Shown piece by piece: positions 22,989 through 42,100 of a stretch of DNA of 64,000 bases. The notes under the pieces are model-generated. The model had not been told where the DNA came from and ran no database searches. It saw only the letters and a program-made list of their open reading frames with translations. The stretch covers positions 1,364,001 through 1,428,000 of the forward strand of contig JBAMJR010000084.1 of NCBI GenBank assembly GCA_038501785.1. Reading direction: 5' to 3'. The first letter of the stretch is position 1. Each line of letters begins with the position of its first letter. The translations under genes were made by a program, and so were the position numbers. This DNA is from Myoxocephalus aenaeus. Taxonomy: Eukaryota; Chordata; Actinopteri; Perciformes; Cottidae.

Positions 22989-23235
22989 TACGAGGAACTT
23001 TCATTTTGTGTTTATTTTGGTGGTCCCTGTGGACAAAAGCGGCAGTGTCCCTTTGCAAACAGCTTGTCATATACCTTATTAATTATATCTTAATGACATA
23101 AATAATGGCCACATGACCTTTTGGCCAAAAGCAGAGCTTCTTAAACTAAAAAAAAAAAGAAATAACGATATTTGAGTCGTAACTTATTACATAGTAAACA
23201 TGCATGAAGTTTGTCCCCTGCATAGCACCCATCTT
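22989..23235. other. AT-rich non-coding DNA
   Basis: Short spacer between two teleost repeat fragments, with nothing further recognisable. Confidence 0.5.
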
Positions 23236-23375
23236 AAGCATTTAGGAGCAGTGGGCTGCTGGAGGGGAAGGGAGCAACTTGGGGTTAATGTCTCACTCAA
23301 GGACACTTCAACATGCAGACAGGAGGAGCCAAACCCCCCAACCTTGTGATCAAAGGACGACCTGCTCTCGACCCC
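23236..23375 (+). repeat. Teleost interspersed repeat fragment (family B)
   Basis: The blocks 'TTTAGGAGCAGTGGGCTGCT', 'GGGAGCAACTTGGGGTTAAT', 'CTCACTCAAGGACACTTCAA' and 'CAAACCCCCCAACCTTGTGA' occur in the order of a common fish repeat. It is related to the fragment at 3598-3712. Confidence 0.75.
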
Positions 23376-26300
23376 CCGCCCTCCCCCTCCCTTCTTATAA
23401 ACAGAACTGAAGAAGCGCAAATGACAACCACAAATTACAAGTCGTGAGAGCAAGATTAGCTAGAATAATTGGTAATTCTTGCAAATTATAGCAAATTGGG
23501 TGTCTGTGCTTAATGAGGAGATAGTTTTGGAAATTTGGGAGACATCACAGTGAAGGGAACAGATAGAGAAAGTCTTGAAGCCAATTGACCCCGCACATTC
23601 CTAACCCCCACACATGACCGACCATGGGTTTTTTCAATTCACCATTCCAGCCAATTACACTTGCAGCGAAAGCGCCTACCGTAAAAAAGATAGTCCAAGT
23701 CCAATTTCGCCCACCCAATCTTACTCACTCCCCCCCACTTTCTCACTACGATGAATTTCAAACCATCAGACAAGGCCGGGGCAAAGTGCATATTTGAAAG
23801 GATCTAGAGTGTGTGCTGTGATGAGAAAAAGACACAGTGGGGAGGAAAAGTAAGTTAAACTCAGAGCTATCTCGCTCCCTTTGATCAGGAAGAACGGTGG
23901 ATTAGAAAGGATTCTCCAAAAATTTCCACTTAATTCGCATAACATTTTATAAACCCACCAGTAAACGTTACAGCAAGCCTACCCAAGGTCAGATTAGACT
24001 GCATGCCCCCACTCCAGCATCTTTTCATTTTTGCCTTGGACTCAATTTCTCCACAATATTAGGTCCACAACAGCTGGGTCTTCCCTTCCCCCCAAAAAAA
24101 GGAACCATTTATCTTTAGCTGTGGTTTCATTCCTTTTTTCTTGTGATGGATGCCACTGCACTGAACCAAGCAGGTCAGCTTTTCCATTGCGTGTTAGGTG
24201 AGGATTTCTAAGAGAGAATCAGGCAGAGTGACAAGAGAAACATTTCTCCAGGCATGTTAACTATTGAGAACTGTGATGTTTTCTGCCTATACCCACCACC
24301 CTCCAGCCTCTTTTGAACTTTAAGTGTCACATCTCTAGAAACAATTGGAGATTGTGTTGGGAGTGTGTTTTTGTGTTTGTCCTCTGAGGGAGAGTATTAT
24401 GTCTGCAGGGGTGGACCGATGAGACCGGCATGCAGACTCCGTTTTCGTGTCGTCAATCACCTTCGCGTACAGTAAATGATTTTTCAACAAGCTCCAGGGT
24501 GATGGATAATCAGAAAGAAATGGTGGGCTGCGTACACCTCTCCTTGTTTTTCAATGGACGGCGGAGGGGAAGGTCCCTTCATCACCCCGCTCTTGTTGTG
24601 CTGTGCACGTTTTTCCATTTGGGCGCTAACGTTAAACGTAGCGCCCTGGGCCAACGCAATGATGGATTCCCCCTCCTGGCAGCTTCCCCTTGTTTCAAAG
24701 GAGAACTCAGGATGAGAGAAGGGGAGGGAGGGAGGGGGGGGGGGGGGATGTCTGGGGAAAGAAGCCCCATGCCGAATGAGAAGCTGCCAAATGGAGCCTC
24801 CACAGCTCTTCATCAGGGCCGGTGGTCCTGGAGGGGCGGCTGCTCCAGGCAAATGCTAAAAACTGCAAGCCAGGCAACACATCTGTGCAGCTGGGTTCCC
24901 TCTGTGGCATGAAGCATACAAACCCTCCAGCAAGCAGAGGCATGCGAGTCAGGGACAGAGAGAGAAATTCAGAGGGAAAACAACACTGACAGAAAACGAA
25001 AGGAAAGTGTGGGGGGGTATGTGAGGCGTCTGACTCCAAATGCTGAAACCGAAACTTTCTCTCCCCCGAAACCAAAGTCAGCCCTCCGATGGCGAAGGCG
25101 CCAAATAAATGCAAGGCAAATCTCCATGGTAATTCTCCCTCTGCAATCATTCTTCTTGTCTCTCTCCAACTGTATCGCTCACACGGTTTGTCTCTATCCA
25201 TTCTTATTCAGACATAATTAAGGCCCACTGTTTATATTGTTGATCGTCAATTAAGATGATTCACCGTCTGGCGGCAAGACTTTTTCCCCCCCGCTTGATG
25301 GTATTGTTGTCGCAGCCTCTCTGCCCCGCTGTTGTTCCATAGGAGGAATCCATTCTGAACTAAAGCAGCGGTTTGGAATGACATTTGCTTTACTTATGAT
25401 GCTGTTTGCCTCCCCTCTCAGACCGCGTCTGTCTCTGCTTCGCAAGTGACACTTTCATTCTGTTGTCATCAAGCCTCTTCGAAAATGTTGCACAATGTAG
25501 CACGGCGGCTGCCCAAAACAATGCATTAAAACATAAAAGCTAAACTGAAAGGTTTCCAGCTCACGCTTTTGACAGAATTTTCATGTAGGAGTTCCCGTTG
25601 TTTTCTTTCTTTCTTTCCTTTTTCTTTCTTTTTTGGGGGGGAGGAAAGGGGGGGGGGGGTCACATGCTGCCAAAGCTAACGAAGGCCCAGGCCAAATGTC
25701 CAAGACTTGCTTATTGCAATAAGGCTTATAATCTAATCTTCAGGCAGCTGCAGCAAAGTCTGGTGAGACTTTCCATAAGGTTGTTTCTGCACGTCCATGT
25801 TATGAAAACTGCACAAACACAGCTTGCGTTTAATGTCTATGTAATGTCTGAATTACTTGAAGCCCATATTTCAAGCGCTAACACCCAGACAGTGCCAGGA
25901 ATTGTTCTAACCTCATTTGTGTGACCAATTTAAATAAATTAGTCTTATTTTGAAGCAGTCACTTTCTGCATATTGTACATGTTTGCGCTGATCCGTGCCT
26001 CGCGGTCCAACATGCATGCACAACGCACTGATTTATTAGTCATTACCTAGTGACAGGGTCTTTGTCGTTGCACCACAACTGTCAGCACCAGCAATTCTCA
26101 GCTTGTTTATTAATAAGGAAAGGAATAATATGCTGAGGCATATGATTACACTATGTTCTCCATAGCAATAACAACCCTGCTTATTACGAATATTTGAGTC
26201 CGCCTTGTGTAATATGAAGTGTGACCTTAAGTTTTATCACGGCAATCATGACCCTGTCCAGGATTTCCATTAAAGAATATCTGTCTCATTACATTATGGA

Positions 26301-27567
26301 ATGCAATCTGTGCAGGGCAAGATAAAGTGGGACCAGGTCACACACTCAATATCTCATTATGTAACAACAGGGAGTGCGGTGTGGCCACCGCTCTCCACAC
26401 GCATTGCTCTCTCTTTCCCTGCGGATCGAACTGGCAGCCTTCTCATCAATTTACAACACAAACGCACACAAAAAAACACAAACCGCAGCCGCGGCAGACA
26501 GAAATTAGGATTTGGAGAGACTCGCTGAAAATCAAAAAGGTTCAAATCCAACGGAGAATTTTCACACTGGATTCTACGTCTACTTTTTTTTCCCATGTCA
26601 TTACAGTGCACTTTGTATACTAATGGGCAGGGTTTGCACAGCTGTGGAAGCACAACTGATTTGCAGAAACGGAAAGTAAATACTCTAAAAGATACAAGCC
26701 GGGTGAACAGGCCTTAGAGGTATTATTCAGGGACATTCCGGTGTACACCGTTTCATTTAAAAACATTATTTATGAGAACAATTTCCCAGACAGTGTCTAG
26801 AGGAAAACGGAAACTTACAGTTAACATCTCCCTCCGTCTTTACAAAGAAAATGTCATGCAAATGGATGGTTTCTCATGTGCTCCCCGTAAAGAATCCTAC
26901 CCAAATGCCGCCCTGCAAATCACTTAATGCGCCGGGGAAATGGGCATTTCTGCCTCGTCTTACAGAGCCTCAAAGATGGAGTAGGAGATTGTCACTGTGT
27001 AATTCCACTTCTTGCTCTGTGCCAGTAAAACCCGCTCTCAAACATTTCAGCCATGATTCAGGGATGGAAAAAAAAAAAAGAAAAGAAAGAAAAACAAACC
27101 TTCCTCCCGCTCAGCTTTATATCCATTTATTGTGAAATTATTTTTAGCTTTAGAAATCCATGAGAATGAGAAACAGAGAGACAGCAAGAGGGAGGGAGAG
27201 AGACGCTTCTCACAATGCCAGTGGATTATTGGCAGCTTGCAAAATCCCATCAGAAAGGATGGGGTAGAAACAGATCAGTCTGTGTTACATGGAAGAATAA
27301 GAGCTACAGCACATTGTGTAGTCGTGGCCTTCTGTATTGCCCTCCCCGCCACGCTCCTTCTCATCTCTTCTCTCTGAGCGCCGGGCCACTCCTGGGGAAT
27401 TAACCCCGCAGTCATTATGCTGGTGAGGGTCACTGGATCTGTGGCATGTGTGGAAACACCAGTAGTGCTCTGGCTTCAGTGCTCAGCCTCAGGCATCCTG
27501 CCTGCCTGCCTGCCTTCCTCCACACACACACGCACAAGAAACTGAGCAGTGTCTCGTACATGGAGAA
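23376..27567. other. Unique non-coding DNA with G-rich tracts
   Basis: Includes G14 at 24734-24747 and G12 at 25648-25659, the latter after a T/C-rich stretch. Reading frames over 24.4-25.2 kb on both strands overlap one another and show no domain. I see no gene. Confidence 0.5.
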
Positions 27568-27587
27568 TACACACACACACACACACA
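27568..27587. repeat. (AC)10 microsatellite
   Basis: Short pure AC array. Degenerate CA units occur about 40 bp upstream. Confidence 0.9.
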
Positions 27588-29578
27588 GGCTTGTTGCCCA
27601 GTCACTAGTCAGCTTGCTTAATAAGGACGGCCAATAGTCCCTGCAGCACTAAAGGCACAACAACAGAAGCCATGATATTCTCTCTGTAGCTGGAGTTTAA
27701 CTGCCTCTGTGTCCAAGCAGAGGGCTGGAGGTTCAGAAGGCTAAACGCACACGCTCCATTTGAATTAGAGCTGGAGCCACTGAGGTGACAGGGCTCGTTT
27801 TCAGCTGTAGCCACCAGGGAGAAGCCGGCCAGGCTATCTCCTAAACCAGCACTGCATTGACGTGTCACAGGTAAAAACGCCGGTCCAAATAATGAGCGCA
27901 ATGAGACTAGGCAGGGTAAACAATGGCTCGGGGGCTGTAAACGCTGCCGCCACTTTTTTTTTTAAATTGCCACAGGAGGGGTCTTTTCTGTCGTGCTCAA
28001 TCTGCGGTGGTGCCATCCTTCACACACAAACTGTGTCCAGCCATCCCAAACCTTTAACTTGAAAATCAAACAGATGGAAGAATAACCCACTTTAGCACCC
28101 CGCCATGAAATGCCTTTCAATATACCGCCTGCCCAGAGCAATTTTCCCCTCCTCCCACTTCCACTAAGGTGGCAAGATGAGCAAACAGACATGCAGGCCC
28201 ACACTCGCCCCCCGGGGCATCATTATCCCAGACACAAGAGTTGCAGCCAAACGTAATAGAGCTCTGGGTCTACCTGGCTCATGACAGCCCTTACTTTCTT
28301 ATATTGAAATGGAAGGAATGGGAGAAGTCTGAACAGTGTTTATATAAGGAGGGAGAAAAAAAATGAGCTGCCAGGGGCTTTTGCTGTGGGATTATGAGAA
28401 TTGGCCAAGAGTCAGGATAAGTAGGGAGGGTGAAGGGGAGCAGTACTGCTGTTGGTATTTTCCCCCCAGTGTTGGCTGGTTCTGTACTGTATTGGGCTGG
28501 GTTTTACTGGGCTGGGTCAGGCATTTGCTGCCAGTTCCCAAAACACAAGCACCCTTTTTTCTCATGCCAATCACAACCAGATGTGCACAGACTTGTTTTA
28601 AGAATTCTGATCGCTCACTCAGTCTTGCTTTCAGCAATAAGCGAGTCGTTTCGAGTAACCACACACACAGCAAAACTTGGTGGAGCACATATTCTGACAC
28701 ACACACACACGGTAAGAGGCATGCATCAAAACACTGCCTGGCTGAGGCACTGTAATCACAGGGGCCCAAAAGGAATCCCAGAGCAGGAATGGGCTCCAAT
28801 AACATGCTTTTCAACACTGGGGCGCTTGTCTCATTCACCCATTCCCCCGGGACATGTAGTTTGAGGAGATTCAACCTGACATGACAGAGATTTACGAGGG
28901 GTAGATAGAGGCCTATTTTCATGAAGATCCCTAGTCCCGTCAATGCGATGCCAAGTACTATCAATTACAGGCCAGACAGGTTTCTGCAACCTGAATATTC
29001 TTCAACAGGTATCCTCTCAGCCTTAGACAGCAGCAATACAATGCAAGACACTCAGCGGCTGAGGCATTAGTGCGCTTGTGGGTGTATTTTAATATTTGAG
29101 TGCCACGGGGATGTTTTTCCTTCAAAACACAGTGCGAACACAAATGTTCGCCCTCCAGCTACATAAAGCATTGATGTTAATGATAACAGCACAGGAGTAC
29201 AGAGATCATTGTACACGGCAACGGCGCTGCAGCTGTTTGTGTATAGATGAATCTAGAGCTTGGTGCGGGTCGTGTGTTGTGTACGTAGGCAGTCGGCGCT
29301 GATGTGCAATTAACTATTCATTACGTAAAACCGATTAGGGAATTGTTCACCCGTGCAGGTTATGTGAATAAGTATCGCATAGCTCCTTAACCTCTTTTCC
29401 CCCTTTGCTCCGGAGGATCTGGTCTCCCGTCACTGTATCTTCTTCTCTGCCATGGAGCCACCTCCAGCAACATTATCAGTGAGTACCATCTGTTCCCTGC
29501 AGCAAGTGTAAAATTGAGCTGCTTGAAAGTTGTCCGATATCGATCGCAGCCACATTAATTTCATAACGTCACATGCAG

Positions 29579-29580
<2 letters not shown>
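27588..29580. other. Unique non-coding DNA; long but unsupported reading frames
   Basis: A 190-codon frame lies on the - strand at 28392-28964 and is overlapped by frames of 130 and 144 codons on the + strand. None shows a recognisable domain or splice context, so I do not call a gene. Short CA runs occur at about 28663 and 28698-28711. Confidence 0.45.

Positions 29581-29630
<50 letters not shown>
29581..29630. repeat. (GT)25 microsatellite
   Basis: A pure 50-bp GT array, written as GT on the + strand, unlike most other arrays here, which read AC. Confidence 0.98.
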
Positions 29631-29631
<1 letters not shown>

Positions 29632-30269
29632 ACCATTCGCAATCACATCGTGGAATCTCTGCGACCGGACAAATGACACTGCTCACGATCTGCGTCGAGT
29701 GTGTGTCTGCACCTCAGGCCGTGTAGCTCTAATGTCAAAGCTGCACGGCTGATGGTGTATACAATATATTATGGTTTAACGTCATACAGTTAATAACTGC
29801 AGGATGACGGCTCATTTGTAATAGCTAAACTTCTCATAATATCCGCTATACCACTTCATACTGTTCACAAAGACCTGAAAGTTTAATTTCAGCCATAATT
29901 AACATGGCCTTGTGCAAAAAGTGTAAATGCCTTCACTTAACTGTTAATGGATGTGATAAGTGACACGTTCGGGTCATATTAATAAACATGATGAGATAAA
30001 GCCCTGCAACTAAACCACAGTCGCGGAGTTAATTACTCATCAGGATGGGATCGAAGTACACCGAACAACAAAAATATAATTTGCGAGGCTACCTTGTTCT
30101 TGAACACAGTCGGTACTTCACTTTAATAGATATTTCCCACGTGAGAGAACAACTGACCTCAGTTGAAAGCATGCACTGGCTCATCCTGAGAGAGCTGCAT
30201 TAGTGATGTCATTTCTAAACTTACCAGAATGTTCTAGCTGTTCTATTATTTTACTTTTTCATTACATCC
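29631..30269. other. AT-rich unique non-coding DNA
   Basis: No gene, RNA gene or repeat recognised. Confidence 0.5.
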
Positions 30270-30413
30270 ACATTGCTGATGATTATTTATCAAGAAAGTA
30301 ATTGTGTAAATATGTTGTTAAAACACCACTGGTCAACCTTACAATATCCTCGCAATATTGATATTGTGGTATTTTTGTTAAAAATGAGATTTTCTCCATA
30401 TTGCCTAGCCCTA
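30270..30413 (+). repeat. Teleost interspersed repeat fragment (family E)
   Basis: The blocks 'TGATGATTATTTATCAAGAA', 'GTGTAAATATGTTGTTAAAA', 'CTTACAATATCCTCGCAATA' and 'TTTCTCCATATTGCCTAGCC' follow the order of a fish repeat rich in 'CAATAT'-'ATCGATAT' steps (from memory). Confidence 0.6.

Positions 30414-37476
<7,063 letters not shown>

Positions 37477-37556
<80 letters not shown>
37477..37556 (+). repeat. (GA)40 microsatellite
   Basis: A pure 80-bp GA array with purines on the + strand, followed at 37574-37582 by a G-rich patch. It is the first of two large GA arrays 456 bp apart. Confidence 0.98.
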
Positions 37557-37561
<5 letters not shown>

Positions 37562-37886
37562 GGGTTTGGAGGAGAGGGGGGGGTTGTGGCGGTAGATAAC
37601 GTGGCTTTCGTCTCCAGATCCTTGGGCTAATCAACACAGTTCCACATACAAGGCCCCCTGCTTGCCTCGCAGCCCGGCCTCGGTCTTCAGTGCCGACACA
37701 GGAGCGACGGGAAAATGTGTACGTGGGAGTGAGTATGTGAGGAAGGGCCGGGGGAGTGTGAGGAATAGAAAAAGGGATGAAAAGGTGAGGCAAAGTCTGG
37801 TGGTAGTGGCCTTGTCTGAAGGTGAGTCGGCTCCCCCGCCAGCCTGCAGCCTGGTTCCTCTGGCGGAAAGGATAGAAGAGAGAGGT

Positions 37887-37908
37887 GGGGGTGGGTGGGT
37901 GGGGGGGG
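37887..37908 (+). other. Strong G-quadruplex motif
   Basis: Four G-tracts (G5, G3, G3 and G8) are separated by single T loops, which is close to the most stable intramolecular quadruplex pattern. It lies between the two GA arrays. Confidence 0.8.
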
Positions 37909-38009
37909 TACGTGAAGACGAATGAGTCGCAGCACAGCGATGCTGATCAACAGCCGAGTCGCTCACCGGCCTCTCTCACTCCGTCGCTCACCTCATCCTG
38001 AGGGAGACC

Positions 38010-38012
<3 letters not shown>

Positions 38013-38091
<79 letters not shown>
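38013..38091 (+). repeat. (AG)35 microsatellite with one interruption
   Basis: 70 bp of pure AG, then a single C at 38083, then four more GA units. Purines are on the + strand as in the preceding array. Confidence 0.97.
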
Positions 38092-39112
38092 AGTAAGGAG
38101 GCCAATGAGCCGGCACCGGTCCAGTCACAACACCACAGACACAAATCCTGGTTCTGTACCATTAGCTCCAGACTGTCATAAATCAGACAAAGGCAGCCAG
38201 CAGGACAGAGGGAGAAGGCCAAACAGAGAAGTCAAAAAGCCACAGCCACACAGCACTGATCAGACAGCAAGGGGGGAACAAATAGCAACCTTTGAACAGA
38301 GAAAGCATTTATAACACAAGACAGGCTACACACAGATAATGGAAGAGCTGGGCAGAGTAGTGCTGTGTATCGACTCTCGGTGCTTTTTGAGTTCTGACCA
38401 AAGCACTGAAAGCTTGGTTAGAATTTTTTTTGTCATTTGCATTTATTCTATGATCAGATATTTGCTCATCTCAAATCAGGAAACATTGATGCCCTCATTA
38501 GATTTTAAGAGCAGGGAGATGAAAATGCAAGGGCCAGAAAGACAAAGTGAAACTTCTCATAGGTGCATTGAGATGCATTACAGACGCATTGAGAAGCTTG
38601 GTTAATTTGTTAGAGGTTTATATCTATGAAACTATGGATTTCGGCACAGACAGTCAGTATTGTATAGTCACGTCACAAAAATGTGCCGACTTTAGGACGG
38701 AGTAAAACATGCTTAGCATTTCTAATTGTAGCCTAGAGCCTCTGCTTTTGTACTCCATCAAAGCCTGCATTAACATACACATAATCCAGATCGTCCCATT
38801 GCGAGTGGACTGGATATTTAGTCATCAGGATTTTGTCATTGTAAATTGTGACGCTCAATTTGAACACGAGGGTTAGCATTTCCATTTGGTAATGCCATTA
38901 CTGGAGCAAACGCTTCATTAGCATTATTGCATGTAATAACCTCGACGAGGGATTTCCTAACCCAGATTTCAACCACACCCAACCAGGGCACGCCGCTTTG
39001 GCAGGCGCACTACTGGCAGATAAACAAGGCATCTGCCTTCCTGCTCTGAAAGTCCATATATATTGTATGAGCCACTGGAGAAAAGACAGTTGCTGTTTGT
39101 TAGTGTGTTTGT
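38092..39112. other. Unique non-coding DNA
   Basis: AT-rich in its second half. The interval at about 38820-38960 carries several TAAT/ATTA cores and looks like a possible conserved non-coding element, although conservation cannot be judged from one sequence. Confidence 0.45.
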
Positions 39113-39169
39113 GGGGGGGGGGGGGGGGGGTATAGTAGTGTGTGTGTGTGTGTGTGTGTGCGCGTGTGT
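39113..39169. repeat. G18 homopolymer plus GT array
   Basis: 18 guanines (39113-39130) are followed after seven bases by a GT array at 39138-39169 that has GC interruptions. Confidence 0.95.
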
Positions 39170-42100
39170 AAAGATTTGATTCCATGCCTGTAGGATACTC
39201 CAGATTGGCAAAAAAAAAAACGGCGGCGGAGCAACTCTTGGTCTTGCAGCGAATTCTGGCGAGCGCGTGCCAATCCTATACCTCACAGAGCGCTGCGCCA
39301 TGGGGGGCTGAACACTTCTACACAGTGATCCAATTAATTTCATCTCCGCACGCCACACATTTTGACATGCTAGGAGCGTAAGGAGAGGAAGTAGAGGTTT
39401 GAAGGGGGTGGAGGTGAGCGGTGAGGCAAGTGGGAATAACTGAGAAAGAGAAGAAGCGGAAGGAAGGATGGGCCAAGGTTGGGGAATCTTAGAATTTCCC
39501 GTATGTTGCGGTTGAGTTTCTGCACGGGGAGAAGAAAAAGCAATTACACGTGCCCTCTCAGCCTTTTCAGGCAAGTGTGCTGTGTAGAAGTGAGGGGGTA
39601 GTGGTGGGGTTTGTGCCCTGTGGCGGCCAGCACTCCCATACTCTATGCTAATAGACGCTTGTTCTGCATTCTAACAAGCATTTGGTGGCAAGGCTCTGAG
39701 TTGGGAGCAGCGGAGGTTGAGTGCAGAGCATCAGCAATGTAAGAGAGAGGGGAGGGATGGTGGGTTTGTCGCCTTGTGGAGATAGATAGTAGGAATAATG
39801 AAAAACTCTGCTGGGACTTCAAAGAAAACGGCTGGTCATTTCCTGTGGTGATGGCTGATACGGGCCTACATGTTAAGGCAAAAAGCACGCACACACTTAA
39901 GTCACACATTGCTGCCAGCAATAACCTCGGCCAATGAACACCACTTCCTTTGATGGTATAGCGGAGCCAAGAAGAAGCAGGAGCGCGTCTTTGGACGCGG
40001 AATAGATTTGAAAATCCTTTGTGTGTCGCTGCCGGAAGCATCTAAGTGCTTTGGCCACGGCCTCGAGGTCAACACTTACGCAATGTGGGTGTAATGCCAG
40101 AAACCAGCTGGTGGTGTTAACCATTTCTTGACACTTCTTTTCTTTACAGAGACTTCAAAATTTGACAGCAGCAACATGTGAGCAAAAAACAACACAACAT
40201 AGGACAAATAGCTCTCAAAGAGCAATCACACATTTAAATACCTGTAGAACCTTTTCTTGACAGACATGTTGACATGTTATAGCATAATCAATAACATTAA
40301 TAATCACATTTAACTTCCAGTACTAGTTATCTGGTTTTGTGCTTGGTGGCTCAATGACTGGGCTAACTGCCCTTTTTTCCTGCTATGACCAGTCAAAACA
40401 TCCATCTTAAAAAAAGGGACACTACAAATTGTTTGACATTGCAATTAATGTAAATGGCTGACTTATTCTTTGACTTATACATGTAAGCAAATTCTTTCCA
40501 TTGAGGGAATTTCCTGAAGAAATAAGCCACTCCTCTGCCTTTGGACGTTGTGGCAATGTCTAACTATAACTTTTTCTCTGGCTATAAATTATGCTCTTGT
40601 CAGGTATCCGTCCCTCCCTTGTGTAATCGCCTCAGTGTTCCCTCGATGCATTACAGAATAATTGTTTGGAATGGCATGTCTTTGTAAAATATATATGTAT
40701 ATCCTCAACACAGTCCTATTCTTGTTATTTTGTACCACCCCTCCTGAGGTTTCAGTTAACTAGTTTCACTGAGGTTCTGAAAGATGATTATCACAAATAA
40801 AAAAGTGTGCAGGAAATAATTAGGTAGTACAGATGAGGGAAACCGTTTAGAAAATGCTGATGGAGACGTGTGTTGCTCATCTCTGGGTCAATACAGCCAG
40901 ACATGTACAAACATGTGGAGGCATCACAATCTGAGTGGTAATCTATGTGTGGGGGGAGGAAGGCCACGCTGACATAAACAAGCCTGCAGTGGCCATTTCT
41001 GGCTGATTCTGTTTCTTATCATATCATCTGCTTCTGTTATGAAAGCCAGACTGCGCTGCAGGAGTTTTATTATTGTATGCCCCCAAAAAAAAGAACGCTC
41101 ATGTATGTCTCTGTGTCCTATGTGCAAGTCACAGAGAGCACGCATGAGACAGAGGGAACAAAAACACACATCTGGTTCCATTCAGGATGCCTGGAATTCT
41201 TTGCCTGCTTGGTGTAGATTACTTCCCGAGCCCCCATGCCGGCTGCGCAGGAGAGCAGATAAACTATGCCGCTCAACACAATGTCTCGCCTATTCAACAC
41301 TGGAAGGGTGTAGCTTTGACAAGGACTCGAGGTGAAGCCGAGTTTACAGGCAGGTTCTGGGTGTCGACGAGCCTCGCTAATTTATTGCTTCTCAGCCATT
41401 GCAGACCCTTTATATCCTTACAGTATGTCAAACTGGAGTGGCTCCAAAGGGAATGGCACGTTAAAGGTTCTGCCAGACTGGACAGCACCTTAATATGATC
41501 CTAACCCCTCATATTGATGTCCACTGGGGAAAGCCCCAGCAGTAGAAGGCCAGCTCTGGAGAAATCTAGACCAAGGAGACAGAGATACAAGGTCCTGAGA
41601 CTTGGGAGCATTGGTTAAGGCCGTACTGCAGCATAAGCAGGCTAAAACAAAATCAAGATAGCAGGAGGGCAGATATATTTTCCTCTGTTCAGTCAGAAAT
41701 CTAACCAAAATAAAACATCTTTATTGTTTTGTTTTGAGAGACCCTATGCACAGCAATAAAGAACAAGATTGTGTCTCCTCTAAAACCAAACATATATGCA
41801 CCTTGGTATCTGTTTGTTCCACACAACAATCAAGCAATTATTCCTGGACGTCACCTTTCCTTTACATTTTACAGAATGCTTTCCTTCCAATTCCCCCAAC
41901 CCATTCCCTTATCTCCCGGGTTTGACTGAATGATGTCTTCAGCCAAAATCACCTCGTCTACTCCGGTTCCCCAGGAGATGGAGTGCCAGTGTTGTAGACG
42001 ATTCAATCAGTGAGAAGTGAAAGAGCAGATCACAGACAATACGCCGCGGCCCCATTACCCCCAGTCCTCCGTTACCGCTAGCGACGCTTAGCTCGGGCCC

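Noticed and set aside
28392..28964. 190-codon - strand frame with some hydrophobic segments
   Set aside because: Overlapped by two long + strand frames, crosses a CA run, and no family is recognised; chance openness is more likely.
37922..38314. 130-codon + strand frame with an Arg-Glu repeat
   Set aside because: Produced by the second GA array; no recognisable protein outside it.
38969..39574. 201-codon - strand frame
   Set aside because: Includes the G18 and GT simple repeats read as proline and His-Thr runs; otherwise unrecognised.
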